This document shows positions 53,881 through 60,633 of a DNA stretch of 64,000 nucleotides, piece after piece; position 1 is the first letter of the stretch, and the number at the start of each line of letters is the position of its first letter. A program made the position numbers and the translations under genes. Under the pieces are notes generated by a model that had not been told where the DNA came from, did not search any database, and was given only the letters and a program-made list of their open reading frames with translations. This DNA is from Dinghuibacter sp964544695 (GTDB lineage Bacteria; Bacteroidota; Bacteroidia; Chitinophagales; Chitinophagaceae). The stretch covers positions 70,258 through 134,257 of the forward strand of contig CAZJDB010000250.1 of the NCBI GenBank assembly GCA_964544695.1, given 5' to 3'.

Positions 53881-53909
53881 CGGGAACCTGGGATTGCGTA
53901 GTTATACGG

Positions 53910-53940
53910 TTGCAACTTTCCAAGTGGGGATATACCTTTA
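53910..53940 (+). promoter_or_regulatory. Promoter of the unknown lipoprotein/membrane protein pair
   Basis: TTG at 53910-53912 and TACCTTTA at 53933-53940 are separated by 20 nt, the optimal spacing of Bacteroidota promoters. The ATG at 53985 is 44 nt after the box. Confidence 0.6.
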
Positions 53941-53984
53941 TGAGGTACCCTATTGTTTGGATTGCTTAACATAACTACTACTCC

Positions 53985-54422
53985 ATGAATAGCCTTTTCA
54001 AACTAGGGCTCAGCGCCTTATTGTGTGCGGGCATTCTTACACTCGCCGCCTGCAACTGCAACAAGATAAACGTAAACACCAACACCGGGGACGGGGCCAC
54101 CGCCAATCTGACGATCAATGGACTCGGCGCTCTCGGCGGCAAACAAGCCCAATACGTTTCGGTTAGTTTTACCGGAAATGTCGTCACCAAAGGGGATGGC
54201 AGTGGCGCCGCCTCTTTCACGGTCACCCAGGAATTCGAAATCGATCCCTCGGGAAATATCACCCCCGGCACCACCCTCCCCCGCGTAAACCTACAGCCAG
54301 GAAGTTGGTCCGTAACAGCCACGGTCAATTCCTGGACCGCTGCGTGTACAGGGACTTTGTCCAAAGGGGGATCCGGAAATTTCGTCTTTACCTACAATAC
54401 TTCCGGTTGTTCAACTAAATAA
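53985..54422 (+). CDS. Small beta-rich lipoprotein of unknown function
   Basis: This 145-residue lipoprotein begins MNSLFKLGLSALLCAGILTL and has the lipobox LAAC at residues 20-23. The mature part starts NCNKINVNTNTGDGATANLT and is rich in Thr, Gly, Asn and beta-type sequence (YVSVSFTGNVVTKG, SWSVTATVNSW). Two more Cys near the end (AACTG and SGCST) could form a disulphide. I do not recognise a family. It precedes the 412-residue membrane protein gene by 10 nt and shares its promoter, so the two are likely partners. Confidence 0.65.
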   Translation: MNSLFKLGLSALLCAGILTLAACNCNKINVNTNTGDGATANLTINGLGALGGKQAQYVSVSFTGNVVTKGDGSGAASFTVTQEFEIDPSGNITPGTTLPRVNLQPGSWSVTATVNSWTAACTGTLSKGGSGNFVFTYNTSGCSTK

Positions 54423-54432
54423 ATCTTCTTAC

Positions 54433-55671
54433 ATGAGACGCTTATTCCCCTTTCTGTTCATCCTTTTCTTTTGCATTCCTTCCCGAGGATATTGCATCGA
54501 CGTCAATGTAAACATCTCCGGTCTGCAAACATTGATTCAGCAACTCCAGGACGCCGCTAACAACGTCGTGGGCTCCGCGGGCGTCCAGATACGACAAAGT
54601 ATAGACGAGTTATCCAACCAGGTCGCTCAGCGTATCACCCAGATCGACACCATGGGTACCAGCCTCCTCAACACCGCGACCGACGACATCAACAAAATCC
54701 TGGACAGCCTCACCCAAAAAGTGCAAACGCTGCTGACCCAGGTCAATAATATGGTGAAAAGCGATATCCGATGTATCAGCGCGGAACTTGCCCAAACCAT
54801 CAGCCAGGTGACTGATGGCGTAACCAATCTCCTTAACCAGTTGGATCAGGTACTCAGCCAGGTCATAGATCAGGCCTATATACGGGCAAATCAACTCATT
54901 GCAACGGGTACGGGAAGCATAGCCCTTACCGTGGATTCGGTCTTTGACACCATCGCCAAGGTCGTCATTGTCATCTTGATTTTTATATTGCTGTTCTGGC
55001 TCATCCGCAACCTATGGTTGGGAAAATTCCCCACTAGCCCAGCCTTGAAATTCGGTATTCCCGCCCTGTTGGTCGTCATTGTCGGAGGCCTTTGCTTCCT
55101 ATTGTTTTCTCCAACCGCCCTGGCCTCCATCATCGGCACCAAAGTCAATATTCCCGTCTCGGCCGCCACTTGCAATCAGGCCGACTCCTTGTACAATGGC
55201 TTCATCCAGTCTTATAACAATAATGGGGAAAAGGTCGACGCGGGGATCGTCTCCCTTGGAAACAAGGCGGTAGAACAACTCAGCCTCTGCCAATATACCT
55301 CCTCTTCCGCTGCCACCATTTCGGATGATGAAACGAAGATCACCGCCATCAATGCCTTGCTTTTCCCACCCCCTCCTCCTCCGGGGACCTCGGGAAATCC
55401 CGCCGATACAGCTTGTGCCAATACGCCCTCCGTACCGCCAGGCGCCCTGTCTGGCTTCAATGCGGGAAAGTTGGGGGTGTTGGCAAACCTGAAGGCATCG
55501 CATGTGATCACTGGGAAGAACCTCACTACCTTATCGGCGTCCGAATATTCAACACTGGTCGAAAGGAACTCCAGGGCTCATGTGATGACGACGGCGGTTC
55601 CCCGGCAGATACAACCAATTGAGGTGGGGAAGATGAATGCGAATGTGGCGAAGGCGTTGGGAGGAAAATAG
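54433..55671 (+). CDS. Membrane protein with helical N-terminal stalk, unknown function
   Basis: This 412-residue protein has a signal peptide (residues 1-22). A long helical region at 28-165 has heptad-like leucines and valines (LIQQLQDAANNVVG, LDSLTQKVQTLLTQVNNMV, LLNQLDQVLSQVIDQAYI). Two transmembrane helices follow at about 174-194 and 207-226, and then a second outside domain (227-412) with a proline run FPPPPPPG and Cys247, 286 and 328. If the signal peptide is cleaved, both soluble parts lie in the periplasm. I recognise no family. It could be a scaffold or a coiled-coil sensor. Confidence 0.6.
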   Translation: MRRLFPFLFILFFCIPSRGYCIDVNVNISGLQTLIQQLQDAANNVVGSAGVQIRQSIDELSNQVAQRITQIDTMGTSLLNTATDDINKILDSLTQKVQTLLTQVNNMVKSDIRCISAELAQTISQVTDGVTNLLNQLDQVLSQVIDQAYIRANQLIATGTGSIALTVDSVFDTIAKVVIVILIFILLFWLIRNLWLGKFPTSPALKFGIPALLVVIVGGLCFLLFSPTALASIIGTKVNIPVSAATCNQADSLYNGFIQSYNNNGEKVDAGIVSLGNKAVEQLSLCQYTSSSAATISDDETKITAINALLFPPPPPPGTSGNPADTACANTPSVPPGALSGFNAGKLGVLANLKASHVITGKNLTTLSASEYSTLVERNSRAHVMTTAVPRQIQPIEVGKMNANVAKALGGK

Positions 55672-55805
55672 GCGGGAAAAAGCAATTTTCGAGAAATGCA
55701 TTTTCAGCCAACGTTGAACCGATACAAACGGCCCAATGGGGGCAGTATTTGAGGGTATTTGACCCGGACGGTAATGGATGGGTCATTCAACAGAAGCGGA
55801 GATAA

Positions 55806-56048
55806 TTACCCTTTGTGCCGGGCGATGGAAATGTTCAGCCTGCGGCCTTCGATCTCTTTTCCTTGTAGCTCATTCATAGCCAACCTCGCTCCTTCTTCTT
55901 CCATCTGGATAAACCCGAAACCCTTGGTCCGGCCGGATTCCTTATCCGTAACAATGACAGCCGAAACGACTTCACCATATTTAGAAAAGAGTACCTCCAG
56001 GTCATTGCTGGTGGTATGAAAGCTCACATTAGATACATATAGATTCAT
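55806..56048 (-). CDS. Small RRM RNA-binding protein
   Basis: This 80-residue single RRM has RNP2 LYVSNV at the N-terminus and RNP1 KGFGFIQM at about residues 41-49. The fold ends ISIARHKG with no glycine-rich tail. Such proteins bind single-stranded RNA and are common in cyanobacteria and Bacteroidota, often in cold response. It lies divergent to the short unknown gene at 56102. Two more RRM genes follow within 2.3 kb. Confidence 0.9.
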   Translation of the reverse strand: MNLYVSNVSFHTTSNDLEVLFSKYGEVVSAVIVTDKESGRTKGFGFIQMEEEGARLAMNELQGKEIEGRRLNISIARHKG

Positions 56049-56064
56049 GATATGAAAATTAAAG

Positions 56065-56077
56065 CCAGTTACACTGG
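56065..56077. promoter_or_regulatory. Palindrome CCAGT-TAC-ACTGG between divergent genes
   Basis: Perfect 5-bp arms around TAC lie in the 53-nt gap between the first RRM gene and the unknown gene at 56102. The short length means it could arise by chance, but the position fits an operator. Confidence 0.25.
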
Positions 56078-56101
56078 TATATTTTGTCTACCTTCGTAGT
56101 T

Positions 56102-56368
56102 ATGGTTAAAAAAGCGACAGGTCTCGATCTCCTGAAAAGGAATTTCAATCGAGTAGAGGAAAAATTCCAGGATTTTTTTGAGAATCGTCAACCAAGATGG
56201 CCATCGGAGAAGCACGATTATCTGCACAACCACCATCAAGCCCTGAATCAGTTCCATTCTTCCACCGTTTCCATGGAAAAACTCCGGATTACCGATTTAC
56301 CGGATAAGATCAAACAGGAAATGGATCTTGCCTTCGAAGCTTTCAAAAAGGGTGACGAATACGATTGA
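56102..56368 (+). CDS. Short conserved-looking acidic/basic protein, unknown function
   Basis: ATG 56102 gives 88 residues starting MVKKATGLDLLKRNFNRVEE. The sequence is helical and charged with aromatic residues (KFQDFFENRQPRWPSEKHDY, LDLAFEAFKKGDEYD-like end). There is no signal peptide or membrane segment. I do not recognise a family. It stands between two RRM genes and is divergent from the first, so it may belong to the same RNA-related locus, but nothing proves it. A TTG upstream at 56084 is a less likely start. Confidence 0.5.
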   Translation: MVKKATGLDLLKRNFNRVEEKFQDFFENRQPRWPSEKHDYLHNHHQALNQFHSSTVSMEKLRITDLPDKIKQEMDLAFEAFKKGDEYD

Positions 56369-56372
56369 GGAA

Positions 56373-56398
56373 AGCCCATGGGTTTGCACCCCTGGGCT
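56373..56398. terminator. Hairpin between convergent genes
   Basis: Arms AGCCCATGGG (56373-56382) and CCCCTGGGCT (56389-56398) pair with one mismatch around TTTGCA. It lies between the converging unknown gene and the second RRM gene, as a bidirectional terminator would. There is no clear T-tract. Confidence 0.5.
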
Positions 56399-56433
56399 CT
56401 GTCCTCAAACGCTTTGATGAAATCTGGTATAGT

Positions 56434-56724
56434 TTAGTAACGATAACCATTCCTGTCGTTAGAGCGGGAAGAATTCCTATTATCCGATTTCGGCCTGGCC
56501 TGTGAAACAACGATAGCACGGCCTTGAATTTGGGCGCCATCCAGCTCTTGCATAGCCTTTTCGGCAGCCTCATCCGACATTTCTACAAAAGCAAATCCAC
56601 GAGATCTTCCGGTTTCCCGGTCTGTTATGATTTTCACGGACTCAACCTCCCCGAAAGGGACGAATAACGATTTCAGATCTTCATCTGTTACCTGGAAACC
56701 CAGGTTGGAAACATACATGTTCAT
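56434..56724 (-). CDS. RRM RNA-binding protein with short basic tail
   Basis: This 96-residue protein has RNP2 MYVSNL and RNP1 RGFAFVEM, and the loop VKIITDRETGRSRGF. The C-terminus SQARPKSDNRNSSRSNDRNG is basic and Asn/Ser/Arg-rich and likely flexible. It closely resembles the RRM protein at 58031 in the N-terminal 80 residues. The mRNA has a leader of about 120 nt that contains a sequence shared with the 58031 gene. Confidence 0.92.
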   Translation of the reverse strand: MNMYVSNLGFQVTDEDLKSLFVPFGEVESVKIITDRETGRSRGFAFVEMSDEAAEKAMQELDGAQIQGRAIVVSQARPKSDNRNSSRSNDRNGYRY

Positions 56725-56809
56725 GTTCTTTCATTTAATTTTTGAAATGAACTGAGCTTAGGCAGTAAAAGTAGCGAAGACGAAATTGTGCGGGATTAAG
56801 AGCAGAAAA

Positions 56810-56854
56810 CGTAACGAATACTTCTTGTGATTTACTCAATTATATGCAAAGGTA
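56810..56854 (-). promoter_or_regulatory. Promoter box and conserved leader element of the second RRM gene
   Basis: On the minus strand a perfect -7 box TACCTTTG (56854-56847) is followed six bases later by ATTGAG (56840-56835), then by GAAGTATTCGTTACG (56824-56810). The same pieces in the same order and nearly the same spacing stand before the RRM gene at 58031. The remaining leader to the ATG at 56724 is about 85 nt. Confidence 0.65.
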
Positions 56855-56930
56855 CACTTTTCTAACGGGAAAGCCTAATTTCAAATTTAACCCATTTTCA
56901 ACGATATTGTCATGATCTAAAGTATAAGCC

Positions 56931-57500
56931 ATGACATTGGAACAAACCAAAGAATTCATCCAGGGCGGGTCCTGGGTCAGCATCGCCGCAGAACTTCGCC
57001 CCAGCATTACCAAATCCACAGCCGGTGACATCAACCCGTTTTATTGCACCAGGTTATTTACTTATTTGCCAGCGGACCGATTTGAATGTACCCTGGTCAA
57101 TTACCTCGACGCCACAGGAAAGACACCCCTGGTGCGTTTTGTAATTAAGGGCCACCTTCAGTGGCAGGGAGACCATCCTGTTGCCCCCGGGGCTCAAAAG
57201 GTGGATTACGTCGCTGATGAAGCCTACGAAGTTACTCCCTTGCACGCGGGCTGGGTCGATGCGGTAAACCGAATCCCTGCTAACGGCCTCAACAAATGGG
57301 AATTGAATGTCACCCAGGACCTGAAGGGAAAAGCCTTTCCCGCCTTCGGACTCTTGGAGCCAAAGGTCTACGTGGATTATGACTTGATCTATATCTTTGA
57401 AAATCTCTTGTTCAACGGCAGTAAGCACGTGGACGGCCGCCCCTTCAATAAGCCGCTCGATCGCCCCACAAATTTGCAGGTGCCGTTGGTGAGGAAGTGA
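56931..57500 (+). CDS. Cytosolic protein of unknown function
   Basis: This 189-residue protein lacks signal and membrane segments. It reads MTLEQTKEFIQGGSWVSIAA at the start and contains mixed strands (RLFTYLPADRFECTLVNYLD, VRFVIKGHLQWQG) and a tyrosine/valine-rich end (LEPKVYVDYDLIYIFENLLF). I recognise no family and no catalytic motif. It is flanked by an RRM gene and a DUF4342 gene. Normal codon use and length make it a real gene. Confidence 0.6.
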   Translation: MTLEQTKEFIQGGSWVSIAAELRPSITKSTAGDINPFYCTRLFTYLPADRFECTLVNYLDATGKTPLVRFVIKGHLQWQGDHPVAPGAQKVDYVADEAYEVTPLHAGWVDAVNRIPANGLNKWELNVTQDLKGKAFPAFGLLEPKVYVDYDLIYIFENLLFNGSKHVDGRPFNKPLDRPTNLQVPLVRK

Positions 57501-57513
57501 GATATCGGCCTGA

Positions 57514-57759
57514 CTACGCCGGCTTTTCCACCGTAATCGAGCATTCCCCGATCAAAGCCGCCAGCGATCCCACAGCCGCCAATACCGGTGCCACCGCCGT
57601 TCCAACGACACCCAGGGTAAGAGGGAAGGACATCAACTCCTTACCGGTCTTATCCTTGATGGTAATTTTTCTTGCGTTCCCTTCTTCAATAAGTTCTTTC
57701 ACTTTTTTGAGCAGATTTTCACCCTGTACGGTGAATGATTCTTTGGTAAAGTTTTCCAT
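57514..57759 (-). CDS. DUF4342-like small protein
   Basis: ATG 57759 gives 81 residues. The N-terminal half reads ENLLKKVKELIEEGNARKIT then IKDKTGKELMSFPLTLGVVG, followed by a hydrophobic stretch APVLAAVGSLAALIGECSI. This is the DUF4342 pattern, a family of unknown function with a probable membrane-associated C-terminus. An ORF start at 57786 would add nine residues without family likeness. It converges with the gene at 56931, leaving 13 nt. Confidence 0.8.
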   Translation of the reverse strand: MENFTKESFTVQGENLLKKVKELIEEGNARKITIKDKTGKELMSFPLTLGVVGTAVAPVLAAVGSLAALIGECSITVEKPA

Positions 57760-57921
57760 ATTTTCAGTTTTTTCTGAGTCCCTCAACGAGGTTTGTCATC
57801 TTGGATAAAATTAATAAAAACCCGGTGCAATCCAATTTGCCGCCGACTTTCCGCCCGGGAGAGCCCGCCGAGCCCAAAATGTCAAATTCATTAATTATTA
57901 GGCCAGACGGCCCAAAATCTG

Positions 57922-57967
57922 TATATTTGGTTCCTATTGAGATCAGCCTCAGGAAGTAATCGTCACG
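57922..57967 (+). promoter_or_regulatory. Promoter box and conserved leader element of the third RRM gene
   Basis: A perfect -7 box TATATTTG (57922-57929) is followed after six bases by ATTGAG (57936-57941), then by GAAGTAATCGTCACG (57953-57967). The same arrangement occurs before the RRM gene at 56434-56724. The mRNA leader would be about 95 nt and ends in a T-rich run before the ATG at 58031. Confidence 0.65.
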
Positions 57968-58030
57968 CCAAGTCTCCTTTTCTTTCTATCGCCCCTCCTT
58001 AGCTATTTCTAATTTCTAATTTTTTTTAGT

Positions 58031-58318
58031 ATGAACATTTATGTCTCCAATCTGGGCTTCCAAGTTTCGGATCAGGATCTTAAGAAGTTGTTTACGCCAT
58101 TTGGCGAAGTAACCTCGGTTAACGTAATTACCGACAAGGTTACTGGTAAATCGCGTGGTTTCGCCTTTGTAGAAATGCCTGACAAGGCAGCAGAAGCGGC
58201 CATTAAAGAATTGGAAGGCGTTCAGCTCGACGGCAGGACCATTTCTGTCTCCAAAGCCCGGCCCAAGACCGAAAATCGTGGGGGCGGAGGATTTCATCCC
58301 AATCGCAACTCCTATTAG
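58031..58318 (+). CDS. RRM RNA-binding protein with Gly/Asn-rich tail
   Basis: This 95-residue protein has RNP2 IYVSNL and RNP1 RGFAFVEM, with VNVITDKVTGKSRGF between strands. The tail ENRGGGGFHPNRNSY is short and flexible. It is a paralogue of the protein at 56434-56724 and a more distant one of that at 55806. Small RRM proteins of this kind are often induced on cold shift; the long leader fits post-transcriptional control. A strong terminator follows 12 nt after the stop. Confidence 0.92.
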   Translation: MNIYVSNLGFQVSDQDLKKLFTPFGEVTSVNVITDKVTGKSRGFAFVEMPDKAAEAAIKELEGVQLDGRTISVSKARPKTENRGGGGFHPNRNSY

Positions 58319-58330
58319 CTTTTAATAAAG

Positions 58331-58359
58331 CCCTCTCCCTTCACGGTGAGGGTTTTTTT
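58331..58359 (+). terminator. Intrinsic terminator after the third RRM gene
   Basis: CCCTC (58331-58335) pairs with GAGGG (58348-58352), with further pairing possible in the CCCTTCAC/GTGAGGG part, and a run of seven T follows (58353-58359). This is the clearest rho-independent terminator in the window. Confidence 0.8.
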
Positions 58360-58376
58360 ATAACTAAATCATTTTC

Positions 58377-58631
58377 ATGACCAACGAACAAATCGAAAAA
58401 TTCGTCGCTGAGAATCTCAAGACCGGTCACAAACCCGTGACTATCTCCTTCAAGGGCCGGAATGCCATCGCCGGTGTCTTTATAAAAACGCCTGATTTCG
58501 ATGAACTCAAAAAGAAGAACTTCTGGCGGATCGTCAATTGTGCCCACCTGGAAAACTACCTGCGGTCCAAGGATCTGAATCACGCGAGGATGTTTAACGG
58601 GGCGGAGTTTACGAAACTGACGCTGCAATAG
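58377..58631 (+). CDS. Small protein of unknown function
   Basis: This 84-residue cytosolic protein starts MTNEQIEKFVAENLKTGHKP and continues VTISFKGRNAIAGVFIKTPD, with a basic end (LRSKDLNHARMFNGAEFTKL). The beta-rich middle reminds me of an Sm-like or PilZ-like barrel, but I cannot assign it. It follows the RRM gene after a strong terminator, so it probably has its own expression. It converges with the fusion gene at 58634, with two bases between. Confidence 0.6.
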   Translation: MTNEQIEKFVAENLKTGHKPVTISFKGRNAIAGVFIKTPDFDELKKKNFWRIVNCAHLENYLRSKDLNHARMFNGAEFTKLTLQ

Positions 58632-58633
58632 CA

Positions 58634-60391
58634 TTACCACCCAAAAGTCTCATGGATGAATGCGATCAGGCTTTCAGCCATGGATTCTTGTTCACTTACA
58701 TTCGGGTGCCCAGGCGTGTTTTTGTAGGGGAAGAAATGCGTGTAAATGTTTTTATCCTGCAAAGACGCTACCGCCTTTTCGATATATCCTATCCACGGTG
58801 ACCCCTCCCGGGTCGCATCCATATTGCCCAGCGCACAAATAATATGCGCCTTGGGATATTTGTTCCTAACCTTTTTGATAAAGTCGGCATAGGCTTCAAT
58901 GATCTGGCCGGCCTTTGGCGCTGTCACCCCAAACTTTGCTTTAAACTGCTCGTTTTCCGGCATATTCGTCAGCCAACAATCATTTTGAAACAAATTTACG
59001 ATTACAATGTCGGGACTATACCTGCTAAAATCCCACTTGCTATTCGAGTCCGTTGCATCCAGCCTGTCGTACATCCCGGACATCACCATGGGGAACCAAC
59101 TGACCAGAATTCCAATTCCGCTTTTTGAAGTAGAATAAAATTCCGCCCCGAAATGCCGGGCCGTCAGCGCCGCGTAACTAACATAGTCATCTTTATAGGG
59201 ACTGGTTCCCCTATCCTGCCCGCTGGAGTCCTCGACGGCATAACCGCTCGTAATGGAATCCCCAAAGAACTCCAATTTATGCCGGGCCGTAGCAGGAGCC
59301 GGCATAACCCTGGCTCCATTATTCAGTGTAAATTCGTAAAACCATGTTTTCCCATTTTCCCATTCGGTCCTCTTAAATAAGGTAAGGGTGTGCTTACCTG
59401 CTTTCAAACCCGATACCAACAAATATCCCTTTTTACCCGCATCGGGATGTAGTTTCCGTACCACTTTACCATCCACCACAACATTGAAATAATTATCGCC
59501 GCGTTCATCATTTAACAAGGCACTCACCTCGCTGCCCGTAAAGTTGATCGTTAAGGAGGTACCCGGCCAGGCAATCACCGAAGCCGAATCTTTCATATCC
59601 ACCCGTCCCATATAGTGTATATGTGAATCCTTGTGGTCGAGAATAATTTGTGCGGTGCATTGGCCTGACAAGGCCATGAATAAAGGGAGCAGGATTATAA
59701 TGGCTTTTTGCGTCTTTACTCCTACCGCTAGCAGGTATACGACCATCGAGATTTCCGAAATCGCTGAAGGTATCAGGACAACGGTGTGAATCGTTTGTTC
59801 GAATCGGGGTAGCAGGAAAGCCGCAAGCAAATCAACCAGGTAACAGGCACCACCCACGATTAGCAAAAATCCGAGCCATTTGGGAAAAAGCACGGATTTA
59901 TAAGCGAGATACCCCAGTGGTATCAGCCACAGGCCAAAGAATACTTGAGCAATGAGCGTACCGTAGTGCTGAATATCGAGCAAAAGCAGCACCAGGGCAT
60001 TCGAGCCCTCAACGCCGAAGGCACCCGAATAGGCGCCATCATTCGCTACCCGCAAGCCCTCAAACTGGAATACTGCATTTAGGCAAATAATACCTGTTGC
60101 GAGTGCAACGAGGATTAGCATAGCCCTTGCTACGCTCCTATTGATGTGCTGGAGCAAAACATATAGGGTCATAGCCAGGAAAACAAAGAACGTACCGTCC
60201 AAGAGGTGGGCGACTACGCCTAACCGTACAAGCTCGGAATTCGTAACGACATTCCTCGCAGTGTCCGCTGCATTGCCTGCCACATATACCTTTGGGTCTA
60301 CAAATCCTTCGGAAAAACCACCAAAAATACCAACAAGCAGGTAAAGGACGCCTGCGATTCTTCCAAGCTTTTTGTTCGAATTCGCCGCCAT
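58634..60391 (-). CDS. Fusion of DUF4386 membrane protein and CE2-like SGNH esterase
   Basis: This 585-residue protein joins two unrelated families. Residues 1-229 are a complete DUF4386 membrane protein (start KKLGRIAGVLYLLVGIFGG, end ISMVVYLLAVGVKTQK). Residues 230-248 look exactly like a signal peptide without its Met (AIIILLPLFMALSGQCTAQ). Residues about 250-360 form the jelly-roll of CE2-type acetyl esterases (HIHYMGRVDM, ALLNDERGDNYFNVVVDG). The SGNH part has Ser379 in FFGDSITSGYA, Asn in LFQNDCW and His in GHPNVSE. CE2 enzymes deacetylate polysaccharides. The old signal peptide now probably acts as the last membrane helix and leaves the esterase outside. Confidence 0.88.
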   Translation of the reverse strand: MAANSNKKLGRIAGVLYLLVGIFGGFSEGFVDPKVYVAGNAADTARNVVTNSELVRLGVVAHLLDGTFFVFLAMTLYVLLQHINRSVARAMLILVALATGIICLNAVFQFEGLRVANDGAYSGAFGVEGSNALVLLLLDIQHYGTLIAQVFFGLWLIPLGYLAYKSVLFPKWLGFLLIVGGACYLVDLLAAFLLPRFEQTIHTVVLIPSAISEISMVVYLLAVGVKTQKAIIILLPLFMALSGQCTAQIILDHKDSHIHYMGRVDMKDSASVIAWPGTSLTINFTGSEVSALLNDERGDNYFNVVVDGKVVRKLHPDAGKKGYLLVSGLKAGKHTLTLFKRTEWENGKTWFYEFTLNNGARVMPAPATARHKLEFFGDSITSGYAVEDSSGQDRGTSPYKDDYVSYAALTARHFGAEFYSTSKSGIGILVSWFPMVMSGMYDRLDATDSNSKWDFSRYSPDIVIVNLFQNDCWLTNMPENEQFKAKFGVTAPKAGQIIEAYADFIKKVRNKYPKAHIICALGNMDATREGSPWIGYIEKAVASLQDKNIYTHFFPYKNTPGHPNVSEQESMAESLIAFIHETFGW

Positions 60392-60420
60392 AGGCCCTTT
60401 TGGAAAAGATACATATATTT

Positions 60421-60630
60421 CTAATGAGATTCAGACATGTTCGCCACAAAGCGTGGACAATTGTCCAGTGCAGAAAGGTAAATCTGATGATAATTGCAGA
60501 ATCCGTCCCGATCCCGAACCGACGCATACCCCGAACTCATGGCCGTAAGTCCACGATAAACCTGCTCAATGAAAGCAGGATCATTTTGGAAATGTGCGCA
60601 CTTTTGGCAGATCGCTTTGGAATTTTCCAT
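60421..60630 (-). CDS. Small four-cysteine protein, possible metal binder
   Basis: This 69-residue protein has CQKC at residues 8-11 and further Cys in RDGFCNYHQ and LDNCPRF. Spacing and sequence (HFQNDPAFIEQVYRGLTAMS) suggest a small zinc or iron-sulphur-type fold seen in short bacterial proteins. No family name can be given with certainty. It starts 3 nt after the YeiH-type transporter stop and is therefore in its operon. Confidence 0.6.
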   Translation of the reverse strand: MENSKAICQKCAHFQNDPAFIEQVYRGLTAMSSGYASVRDRDGFCNYHQIYLSALDNCPRFVANMSESH

Positions 60631-60633
60631 ACG

